From: Pseudoneurospora amorphoporcata
Taxonomy: Eukaryota; Ascomycota; Sordariomycetes; Sordariales; Sordariaceae
Assembly (NCBI GenBank): GCA_033297205.1
Contig: MU859186.1
Span: 39,668 to 103,667, forward strand
Direction: 5' to 3'
DNA length: 64,000 nucleotides
Part shown: positions 48,047 through 58,353 of the stretch, piece by piece
Layout of the letters: each line of letters opens with the position of its first letter
Position numbering within the stretch: position 1 is the stretch's first letter
Notes under the pieces: generated by a model
Told to the model about the DNA's origin: nothing
Seen by the model: only the letters and a program-made list of their open reading frames with translations
Databases searched by the model: none
Position numbers and translations under genes: made by a program

Positions 48047-49340
48047 ATGGCCATCTCGGATCGAAGGACCATGTCGTCGCCGTCAAAGAAACAGCATGAG
48101 ATAGAGGTCGTGGCCGATAGGGTGCTCAAGAGGGTGGAAATCAGTAGGGTATGTCATCATCCAACTCCTTGTGCTCCCCCATCCTCGCCTTCCATTGCAT
48201 CATAAACCTTCGAAAACAGACTAGTCAGTAACCTTTCTTCCCTCCTGTCAGATGGTCAGAAGACTCCAGAACCGCCTTGCCCTAGCTCAGTTCAAGACAA
48301 AACATGGCCTCGAAGACCTTACCCTCGACAGCATCGAGCCCAGGTTCGAAAAAGAGCTGCGTCGAAGCAGGCTGGCCGACGGCGATATCCTGTCCGACTC
48401 CTCTTCCAGCGCTTCCGATCTTCCATACCCCACACGAGGCCTGATGAGCTCACCACTCAAGGCTCCCGTCTTCTCCGACGCCATCGGGTCCAGCAACGGC
48501 AGCTCAGGTCACCGCAAGCGCTCGTATCTGGCATCCTTCGAGTACGACCGAAACATGTCGAGTCCGAGCAAAAGGTTCCGCCAGTCACCCACCGCTCACC
48601 GTTCCTTCACGTACGGCAGCCACGCCTCCTGGAAAGACCATCACGACCTGGCCCAGTCGTCGCCCGTCAAACCTCAGCGACAACGGCATTTCACTACCTC
48701 GACAGGGCCCAACGTGGCCTTGTTTGATACCTCGAGACAAATGAGCAAGGTTCTGGCTTCGCCTGGCTACGGTGCCAATCCCTCGGACGATGAAAACGAT
48801 GCCCCCATACAATCGTTTGCACACTCTCACGTGCGGGTATCGCCGCCAAGGACGCCGCCAATGCGCACTCGCAACGTGCTCGGCGGAAGAAAGAAGGAGA
48901 ATAAACCACCCTTGCCCGCCATTCGACGGCCTCTGGGGAGGAATGCATCGATGGGAGGTCAACAAACTCAAGAAAAGACAACCGAGGAGGGTGCAGATTT
49001 GCTTCTCTATCTGGCAGCCTCGCCGTCTCCGGCCCGTCCGACTAAACGGCGATTCGACAATAACAATCATGTCGCCCACAACCACCATCTCCTGATGGAG
49101 CCACCATCGACTCCACCGCCCAAGCACTTGGGGCTTCTGAGCAGCAACAGGTTGGCGTTGCCCTCGTCTATGATGACCACGCCTGGGGGCGGAAATCCGT
49201 TCCCCAGTACCCCCGGCCTTGGCTTCGACTTTTCCGACTTCGTTCACATGACGCCTAGTCCGGCGCAGAAGCCTTGGAAGACGCCAGTTGCTAAGACGCC
49301 GCTCAGCGTTTCACGAAGGCGTCTCACGTTGGATGAATAG
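48047..49340 (+). CDS. Whi5/Nrm1-like G1/S transcription repressor
   Basis: Likely repressor of SBF/MBF-type G1/S transcription, inferred from motif content. Exons are 48047-48148 and 48252-49340, about 396 residues. The GTB-like motif is EEGADLLLYLAASPSPARP. A conserved helix lies near the start (MVRRLQNRLALAQFKTKHGLEDLTLDSIEP). More than ten S/T-P sites (SSPLK, SSPSKR, SPPRTPP, STPGLG, MTPSPAQKPWKTP, KTPLS) suggest CDK control. The start is uncertain: 48047 gives the longest frame, 48071 has a better context (ACCATGT), and exon 2 itself opens with an ATG right after the acceptor. The rest is predicted disordered. Confidence 0.75.
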
Positions 49341-51136
49341 TCTTGGTGTTTACGAATCTCTTTTTATCCGGTCTTCCCTTGGTTTGCTTTCTGCTATGGT
49401 CCGATTCCCCACTTTTGTTTGACGAAAAAAAAATACCATTACATCACACGTTGGGTCATCTACGCTCTTGGTATCATAGTCCTCCTTTGTTGGTTCCATG
49501 ATACCTCTTGGGAATGCCGGCGAGTGCTTCTTTTTCTTGACTCCCTTTCTTCCCCTATTTCTTATCTTGTTAGTACCAGGCCCGCAACTTTTGCAGGTCT
49601 TTGGTCTGAGTTTTGCCTGGAGCTTTGGAGTTATACATATTTGTTACGAGCTATACTTCTCTTGGTCTTCTTCACTAGTCACCGCGTGACTCCCTCCGTC
49701 AATGTGACGTCGATCGACACGAGTCAAGTGAGGGCCGATGAAGAGAACAAAAGGGGTTCGTAACCCTAGAGGACGCTTCATTATGACCGACCAAAAAACT
49801 GATGCAGAATTGGATGGAGTTGTTTGTCTATACCATGGTGTTGGGTGTTTTTTGTTTTTCTTCCTGTTTTCTTTCTTTCTACTCTTTTGCTGGCTTATTT
49901 GCGAGTGGGGTCGGCTTGGGGTTTTCGAACTGAAAGCCACGGTTGGGAGGGGCGACGAAATTTATGAAATACGAAACGCGCTGGGAGACTGGGGGTCAAA
50001 AAATATCCTGTCTTCTTCAGGGGCATGCGGTGTCGGAATAATCACCAGGGGCACATAGTTCCACCGCGGCGTCATTGGATGTGTGATGAACATGTTGGGG
50101 GCACACGAGATAAACTGGGAATGCGACGTGGTGTAGAGCTAGAATCACAGTGGGTTAGTTCAGTCTCTCCCATCCCGTCTTCTTCTGTCTACCAGCAGGT
50201 TGAACTTGCCTATTCTGTGTTCCCTTTCCGTCAGTGCTTTCCCTCAGTTTCTAGAGTAGACGGAAAAGTCGGGTACAACGCGTGAGGACTAAGATTGCCG
50301 CACAGCTGTCACGCGTCTTTATAGATTATAATTGACCAATGATAGGTAGTCTACCGTGACACACTCCTGCGAGCTCTGAATAATTGGGTGACCCATGCTT
50401 TTATGGACATTCGGTGATAAAGACCACTTAAGTAGAGGCCAGAACCAAAGTTAGACACTTGCAGCTCCTGTTAGATGAGGTCGTGATTATGCGCTCCTTG
50501 AAGGTGACAGCCCAAGTCGTTACGATGGGTGACGACGGGTAGTAAAAGGTTTCTTTGGGGAGAAATCAATCTTAGTACGAAACCCGTCCGCTGTCTGGTT
50601 TACTATCATATTCCGCTGTCCTCAAACATCTCAAAGACGCTGGCACGTTTCCGCCTGTTTAACCCACACCCCCAGTCGAAGCAGCTGATCAGCTGCCAAA
50701 ATGAAAAGGAAAACCGCGATCAGCATAACAAGAAACGATATACCCAAGGTCTTTCACAGTGTCAAGGATACCACATGTGTACGTAACAGAAAGCCAAGTA
50801 GGTATTTGGAAGAAACAGCCCCCAAGACGCCTCTACTTCCTGTTCCATACAAGTCCCACTCGTATGGCATCCGCAGGAACGCCCGAAAGACCATCGTGAG
50901 ACAATCCTCACAACAACAGCCACTGTGATATACATAAAATCAAGTCCAGAAGAAGGGTACCACTCAAGTAAGTCATTGCCATGCAATACCCGTTGCTACT
51001 CCATAACCAGGATGCTATCCGTGTCTCCCATACAAGTAACCAAACTCCTCTCTACCTGACAAAACCTTTTCATGAATCCCCGTCCGGTTTGTTCCTTCCT
51101 CCTCTTTTCTTTTCCCTTCGAAGTATGATGTCATAA
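49341..51136. other. Intergenic between convergent whi5-like and mto1 genes
   Basis: 3' flanks of two convergent genes; short T-rich stretches near 49845-49895. No gene recognised. Confidence 0.55.
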
Positions 51137-54100
51137 TCAGATAACACTCCCTCTCATCATCAGGAGATCCCTCCTGCTACTACTACCAGTACTCTTTTGC
51201 TTCCCTTTCCCCTTCCCATTGTTAAGAAGATGGTCGAGGGCATGGCCGCCGCCTCCCTTACGACCGCCACCGCCATCACCAGACGAGGAACCCGAGGGAC
51301 CGGCCTGATTCGCCCTCCACTGATCGCGCATTTGACGGATACGATCTTCGCGCTCCATCTCCTCCACGCAATCGGCAAGGCGTTGGCGCACTTTGTCGTT
51401 CTCGGCAAACTTCTTGGCCTCGAGTCGCATCCGGACGATGAAACGGACAGCTGTGAGTGCCCTCTTGAGGAGTTTGCCTGGGGCTGGTCTTGGTTGCTGT
51501 TTCTTCGAACTCGCGAGGGGTGTGAGGAGGCCGTGTTGCTGTTGGGTCTTCTTGATGGAAGATAGTTGACCGAGGGCTTTGCGGGAAGTAGGGTTGTTGT
51601 TGGCGCCTAGTTCGGCGCGGATCCGGTTGATGATTGCTAGATCTGCCTTGTTGCTATTTTAGGGGGGATGGGGTTAGTTGAAATGTGTCATGCATGGAAT
51701 AAAAGGGGAGGGGGAAAGTGACATACCAAGCATCGCGGATCTGAACCTCCAACGTCAGATACCTTTTGGCAAACGCTGCGTCCTTTCTCAACCTTGCTTC
51801 ACGATCCCAGCATGCCTTCATCCATTCCATTTGCATCACCAACCCCCTGATCTCCTTCTCGTGCCTCCTCTCCGCTGCCTCAGCCGCGCGGATGATGGCT
51901 TCCGTGTCCGTGTCAAACCTCCCATCAGCAACCTTGGCCTTGGGGGTGTACACCAGTGCCTGGGGACCGTGGCCCTTGGCCTTGGCGATCTCCTCAACAG
52001 CCTCGTTGACCACCATTTCAGCCTCCCTGAAAGCCTTCTCCTTTTCACATGTAAGCGTCTTGACGTTTCGGTGTAGCTTCTCTGCGCTAGCCCTGTATGC
52101 AGCGCGTTCGCTTCTCGCCCGCTCGAGCTTCTTGCGCAACGCGACTTCAATAGCCATCATCTCCTCGAGTGCCTCACGCTGCTCCCTCACCTCGCGATCG
52201 AGCTTATCAGCAGCAAGTTGTGACTCCTTCAGCATGTTGTGCAGGTCACGACGCTCTTCGAGGGACATAGATATGTCGCTTAGGAGGCTATTGTCGAGAT
52301 CAGCTGCGTGGTGCTTGCCGAGCTTGTTAGCCCGCTGCTTCTGGTCCTCGAGGGAAGCCGCAACAAGTTCATTTCGTTCGCGCTTGTACTTCTCGCTCCG
52401 CTCTTTGTATTTTTTGAGGGCCTGTTCATGTGCCTGCTGGGCCTCTTCGGCGGCAATTTGCGCCTCATCAAGGAGCTGCTCGAGCTCCATTTTCTCATCT
52501 TCGAGATCTTCAAACTGCCGTTGAATTTCTTCCGCTGAGGCACTGGCCCTGCGCTCAGCTTCACGGAGAGCTTTCTTCAAGTCGTAAATAGACTGATGGG
52601 CTGTGGTTAGCTGATGTCGAAGTTCCGAGATCTCGTTCTTTTGGGCGGAGCCGCCGTGGGAGGACAAAGGAGAGACCGCAAGCTTGCTGATTGTCGCTTC
52701 GTGGACTTTGCGCTCCAGATCAGCAACCTGTCGCTTGAGCAGCTTGATAGTCTCCTTTTGGGTGGCCTCGCGTTGAAGAAGCTCAATCTCCTTCTTCCTT
52801 GCAGCAGTGAGGTCGCGTTGCAGGAGGGAGATTTCATGATTGCCTTCAACTCCGCCAAGATTAGGGAACATAGAAGAAGTGGCCTTCTGTGTCTCAAGCT
52901 CTGCAATGCGGCGCTCGAGTTCGCGAATAGTTCGACGAGCTGTCACCAGCTCCCCCGGCGCCGATGATGACGAATCGCGAGCCTTTGCTTGGAGCTGAAG
53001 AATTTCCTGGTTGAGGCGCTCTTCTTCAGCAGACGCCTTCTCGATCTCCTCTTCGAGAGATTTCTGTATACTGCGTTGTTGCTCAAGAAGAGACCGGTTC
53101 TCTTCTCTTAACCTACGGACTTCATTGTCCAATCTTGTCTTCGCAGAGCGCAAGTTAAGCTTCTCCTGGTCAAGTTGGAATGTGTCCTGGTCAGGACCTT
53201 GGTCCTTATATTGCTGAAGCTCCGTCTCCAACTCGTCACGCTCGGCCGTGGTGTGAGATAGGTTTATCCTCAGCGAGCGAGCCTCGGCATCTAGATTGTT
53301 ATACCGTTCTTGCAGCAGTTTCCTTTCTCTCGTGATCCGGGCCAGATTCTCGCTGGCATCCGCCAGCTGAAGTCTCAAACTCGCCGCATTTTCGTTGTAC
53401 GGCTGGGCATTGGCATTCGAGGCATTCATCGAAGCTCTAGTAGTATTCGATGTGGCCTGAGCACAAGCAAGTTTCTGCTTGAGATCGTCGCATTCTTTTT
53501 GTATTTGTTCGAGATCCTGATCAGCTCTCTCGGACTCCTCATCCAGAGCAGCCTGCAGGACCTCTACTTCATCCTCCAGCGCCGCAACCTTGTCCGTTTG
53601 CGCTTGGTAATCCAGCTGGGTCTGGCGGTGTTGGTCTTGCACTTGACGCATTTCCTTCCGGAGTTCCTCTAGCATTGCCTGACGAGACTGAAGGTTCTGT
53701 TGTAGTTCTTGGATTTGGCGGCTCAGAAGTGCCTCTTCCCTCTTGTGCCGCTCATTCTCCAGCTGAAGAGCCTGCTGTACCCTTGCCTCCTTGTTGGAAA
53801 GGTTCCCTTCTATCTGCCGCAGCTGATCAAGTGACATTTGGAGGCCAGAAGCCCGCTCCTGGGCCCTGTTTAGCTCTGATTGCAGTTGTCGACGCTCGGC
53901 TTCCCACTTCTCACTGTCGTTATCGTACAGATTATCTTTTTCGCGGCATTCGGCCTGGAGATCGGAGATTTCATTGTTCAGACGCTTCATCTCCTCCGCG
54001 TATTGGGCCCGAAGGTTCTGTTCGACACTGAGGACATGGTTGTTCAGACGGTCCATCTCGTCTTTGTACTGTGCCCGAATGTTTTGCTCGATATTAAGCG

Positions 54101-55742
54101 CATTCTGCCGTTCGCGTTCCATGTTAAGCTCAAGCGCTGATACTGCAGTCTGCAATCCGGACATTTCGCGTCGCAAAGAGGCAGATTCGTTTGCCATGGC
54201 ATCGTGACGCTCCTGCAAAAGTTGCTTTTCGCTGGAAAGCTGATCGAGCTGCGCCTGCCCTCGTTCCAGCCTAGCTGCCATGGATGCGCGGGTTTGCTCG
54301 AGTGATTGGCGCTCCTGCTGCACCTGGCGAAGGGTCGACTTGAGATTCTCAACTTCGGCGGATTGGGCATCGCGCTGTTGTGCTATAGTTACGCATTCTT
54401 GCCGCGCGTTCTCAAGTTCGCTTTGGAGGCGGGCAACCTTTTCCTCAACCTGCCGCGAAAGCCCTTTGGTCATGACCGACTTGTTAGCCATTTCATTCTG
54501 CAGTTCTTGCAAGTTCGCCTCCGCCCTGTCCTTTTGTGAAATGGCCTCCTCCGCCTTGTCCTTCATGTCGTCTAACTGCTGCTCAAGACGCCTAACATCA
54601 TGCTGAAGATCCTCGATGGTTTCCTGGGCTTCCTGTAATACTCCACCAACTGGTGCTTTTTCCTCCAATTCGGCGATCCGTTCTTGAGCCTCCTTTAGTT
54701 GCTCCTCAAACTCAGCGGCCTTTTCCCTTAACTCCTCTACCTCTTCCTCATGTTCATCGATGGTCAGGTCCTTTTGTCGAATATCATGCTCCAAGTCGGC
54801 GATATGCTCCTGTAACTCCTCAACCTTCTCGTTCTCGCCCTGGCCCTGGCCTTGCTCGAGCAGTTGCTGAAGTCGTCGTATCTCGGCTTCCTTTTCCTCC
54901 ACCAACTGGCGCAAGCGCTCTAGTTCGACACGCTGGTTGTCGTCTGAAAACCTCTTGGTCGCCTTCTCTTGCATTTCCATCATCTGGGCTCGGTACTTCT
55001 CGAGTTCCTTCTCGGCGGAGGTAAGGGTCTTCTTATACCGCTGCAGGTCTCGCTGCATGGTAACCTTGTCGACCTTGAGCTCCGTATTCTCCTTGAGTGC
55101 AGCCTCGCTAAACCCTGGGCCTGCCTTCCGAAGTGCCTCTTCCAGGAAGTGAATCTTGAGCTTCAAGCCAAAGTTTTCCTTTTCGATCTTATTGACAACG
55201 TTCTCTTGCTCGCGCAGTGACAGTTGGTTGCCGGCATCCAAAGGGCCCTTAGCGCCGTCTCGCCGCCTTATGGTGATTGGTGTCGTCACTTCTGTGCTGG
55301 AAACGGTCGCATCGTTGGGTAGAGGTGTGTGGGAGCTGTATACCGAGGTGTTGAGCTTTGGCAACGGCGTAATGTCCTCGTCTATCCTCTCCAAGAAATT
55401 CGGTGTCTTCCGGCCGTTCTCCTTGCCGGGCAGGCGCCTTGCACTGTTTCTCGTGGCTGATTTGAGGAGGGGTGTGAACTCTGGACCGCCCACGTTGATG
55501 TTGCCGTTGGCTTGGACATTGCGCCGGTTCGTGAAAGGAGCACGGGGAGCACGGGTGCCCCGTGGTGTCGAGAGGTTCGGTCGGTTACCATTTCGAAGTT
55601 GCTGGGCAATGGTTGCATCCTTAGAGGGCGAGTGGAAGGAGAGCTCTTGGGACAAGTCGAAGTCGGGTTGGCGGTCGAGAAAAGTCGCGTCACCGACGGC
55701 AGTGCGCGGCGTGCCCAGGCCCTCGATGCCGGGCTGGACCAT
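51137..55742 (-). CDS. apsB: Mto1/ApsB-type gamma-tubulin complex recruiter (CM1 domain)
   Basis: Microtubule-organising-centre protein that binds the gamma-tubulin complex at septal and nuclear MTOCs. Exons from the right are 55742-51727 and 51653-51137, 1510 residues. The intron (donor GTATGT, branch AACTAAC) joins EVQIRDA/CNKADLAIINRI. After a disordered S/T/R-rich N-terminus, the CM1 motif lies at residues ~174-240: LREQENVVNKIEKENFGLKL, then LEEALRKAGPGFSEAALKEN. About 1,100 residues of almost unbroken coiled coil follow. The C-terminal part (LVMQMEWMKACWDREARLRKDAAFAKRYLTLEVQIRD) is the conserved MTOC/microtubule-binding end seen in ApsB and Mto1. Head-to-head with the HAUS1-like gene. 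Confidence 0.92.
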
Positions 55743-56923
55743 TTTGGCAGGAGGCCCTGGGTAACAATGTTGTGTTCTCTGTTGGGTATGTATTCCTCAT
55801 AGATGGTCTGATTGCCGTCGTAGTCGTGGTAGTGGTTATGGCGGTGGTCGTGATGATGATGATGATGACGATGGCCGAGGTGGTGGGTGGTACTCGTTAT
55901 TGTTGTTGTTGTTGCTGCTGCTTGACGCAACTCAGCTACCAGAGGCAACCAGACGTCTCACTGGTGAAAGAACAACAAAATGTAAACAGGATGCAAAAAA
56001 AAAAAAAAAAAAAAAAAAAAAAGCGATGAAGGGCAAAAACGAAAAAATTCCCGTCAGGACATGGGGTTTGGCATGGCATTGGCAGATGGTAGAATTACAC
56101 TTCACGTTCAGGTGCGGGACAGCGCTCCCTGTACATAGTGAAAGCGCGTTGCGACAGTGGGCCCTGCATGGCCAGCGCAGCCTCCCGTCCATACCTAGGT
56201 ACGTACCTACAGGTTTGTTTACTTGCAACAATATCAGCCAATGGGACGACGCACGGGCAACCACACACCGCACCAGCAAAAACTGTGTTTGGACCTACCC
56301 TGGAGCTACATCATGGGTACCTCTATCCTGAACAAACGAATGCTGTCGGCGCGTTCCCACAACCACTTCATAAACTTTATGTTGAATGCTTTCATGTTCT
56401 AGTACCCGCCGAGAGCGGGATGCGCTAGGGATTTCCATATGGTATCAAACTACTACCAACCGGCTTCGCTACCGTGCCATGACCCGCCGCATTGGCCATC
56501 TTTGCCCCTCAATATCGCGGCTGCTCCTATACTATTTATACGGTTTTCACTGGCAAATCAACCCAGTTCCAGACAAGCAAGAATCATATGCGAAGGTGGT
56601 AGGCACTTACCCGAAAACTTCTCGAAGGACAGTTGACTGGATTATACTGTAACCTAAACGGATAGCTCGATATTAGATGCTTTGATGTAAACCTCAACAC
56701 CATTCAACTTAAGAAAGGCTGAAAGGGCCCTCACCAACCGAGGTATCATCGCTGGCGCACTTGCTCCAAAAAACGACAACACCTCTCGTGGCCCCATCAA
56801 CAGAACAAACCCCTGAACAAGACAAAACAAAACAGAAGAACAAAACCCATCCAATCACTGCTCCATCATATCACGAAAGAAGGCACACTTTCTGCATACT
56901 CTATATAATAAACCATCCTGATC
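55743..56923. promoter_or_regulatory. Shared upstream region of divergent mto1/apsB and haus1
   Basis: 1.2 kb between two divergent starts. On the mto1 side there are triplet arrays: GAT/TGA repeats near 55850-55872 and TGT/TGC repeats near 55898-55922, probably in the mto1 5' leader. A 28-A run lies at 55995-56022. AGGTACGTACCT, a perfect palindrome, lies at 56197-56208. No gene. Confidence 0.5.
55995..56022 (+). repeat. A28 homopolymer
   Basis: Twenty-eight consecutive A residues between the divergent mto1 and haus1 starts. Poly(dA:dT) tracts commonly exclude nucleosomes at fungal promoters. The exact length may be affected by sequencing error. Confidence 0.85.
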
Positions 56924-57946
56924 ATGTCCTCCCACCTACCACCCTCCGTGCCCGTGATCTTCTCCCCCTCCGTCGCCCGCGCCGCCGCCTCCGCCGCCAA
57001 AGACTGGTCCTACGTCGACTCCTGGCTTCTTTCCAAATATGCCCCACTACATCTCAAAGTGCCATCCTTCGAGCGAAACCCGGACACCTTGAAGGCTATC
57101 CTGGCCCTAGCCGCCGCCAATGAAGCAGCTGATGATTCTCGCCAGCAGATCGCCGACTTGGAATCAACCACTTTGGCCAAACTGAACAGCAACACCACGT
57201 CGTCTTCTGCCGACCAAGCCATTACCCAAGATTCTCCTTCTCCATCAACGACCGAGACTTATCAACAAGCGAAAAACTCAATCCTCACCTCCCTCTCCAC
57301 CTCCCTCACTTCCTCGGGCAGACAATCCCTAACCAGCCTCTCCTCCCTCTCGCAAACACTCTCCCTCCCCCCTTCCCAAGCCGAACCCCTCCACCTCGCC
57401 TCCTCTCTCCTCTCCCTTTCTACCGAAATCAACAACCTTGGACAGGCTGGAGAGCGGCTGGACTTGCTCAATTTGCACATCGCCCGCGCCACTGCCTCCA
57501 TCGACAAGCTACTCGTTCAGCTGCGTAAGGACCCAGGGTACAGCCCGGTTGCGGGCTTGGCGAAGGAGAATTTGGAAGTGCAGCGACGGATTAAGACGCT
57601 GGCGGGACAGACGTTGCCGCAGTTGAGGGAGAGGGTGGCGAGTCTGGCGAGTGTTGTTGCTGTTGCTGGAAGTGAGGGTGGTGTTGGCGAGAATGGAAGG
57701 ATGGTGACGGTTGAGCAGGTACGGAGGGTACAAGAGGCTTATCTGGGGTTGTCGAGGCGGAAACAAGAATTGAACGTTCAGCTCCAGGCGTTTCAAGGGT
57801 TGCCGCCTGATACGGAGCAAGCGAGACGGGAGCTGGAGGGGCTGAGGAAAGAGCTGAGATCATTGGCGAGTAGAAGGGATGAGGTATTTGAGGGATTGGT
57901 TGAGGGGGGGTTATCGCCGGAGAAGGAGAGCGGTGGACGGGGCTGA
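56924..57946 (+). CDS. HAUS1-like augmin complex subunit
   Basis: Single-exon gene, 340 residues. The N-terminal segment SWLLSKYAPLHLKVPSFERNPDTLKAILALAAANEAAD resembles the HAUS1 N-terminus (short helix, P-x-F/Y-E-x-N-x-x-T). Nearly all the rest is predicted coiled coil, e.g. GERLDLLNLHIARATASIDKLLVQLRKDPGY and TEQARRELEGLRKELRSLASRRDEVFEG. HAUS1 is a subunit of augmin, which places gamma-tubulin complexes on existing microtubules. The assignment is by motif and length, without an alignment, so another coiled-coil family is possible. Its neighbour, divergently transcribed, is the gamma-tubulin recruiter at 51137-55742, which fits. Confidence 0.72.
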   Translation: MSSHLPPSVPVIFSPSVARAAASAAKDWSYVDSWLLSKYAPLHLKVPSFERNPDTLKAILALAAANEAADDSRQQIADLESTTLAKLNSNTTSSSADQAITQDSPSPSTTETYQQAKNSILTSLSTSLTSSGRQSLTSLSSLSQTLSLPPSQAEPLHLASSLLSLSTEINNLGQAGERLDLLNLHIARATASIDKLLVQLRKDPGYSPVAGLAKENLEVQRRIKTLAGQTLPQLRERVASLASVVAVAGSEGGVGENGRMVTVEQVRRVQEAYLGLSRRKQELNVQLQAFQGLPPDTEQARRELEGLRKELRSLASRRDEVFEGLVEGGLSPEKESGGRG

Positions 57947-58353
57947 TTGGAACTTTGCAGCTGATAAAGCGGAGAACGTCGTGAGACTTTGATCTCTTTG
58001 CTTTACTTTTATAGAATAATGATAACGACCTTGACCCTCCACAATGCAATGCACCAAAGGTGACCTCGTCCTATACATTCGCACTGCTCCTGTCTTGATC
58101 CCCTTCAGTCCAGAGCCTATTTCCTCTTCATGTAAATCACGTCAGGCTCACTTGTGTCATCCCTCCAATCCGTTGAATCCACCTCGGTCTCGTCGTCGGG
58201 GGGTATCATTAAATTACACGTGAGCATGGTGTCTGCTCTAGTCAGCTGTTATCAAATGCCACGAAAACGCTTGACACAACGCATGCATGCCAAAGTCACA
58301 AAACCAATAACGTGTGAAACCGACGAAGGCAGAACATCATGTTCAGAAGGCAA
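57947..58353. other. Short intergenic between convergent haus1 and vac14
   Basis: 3' flanks only; nothing recognised. Confidence 0.6.

Noticed and set aside
55382..55948. Minus-strand open frame rich in His/Thr upstream of and overlapping mto1
   Set aside because: It has no ATG before the overlap; the His run comes from a GAT/ATC triplet repeat in the probable mto1 leader. Not a gene.
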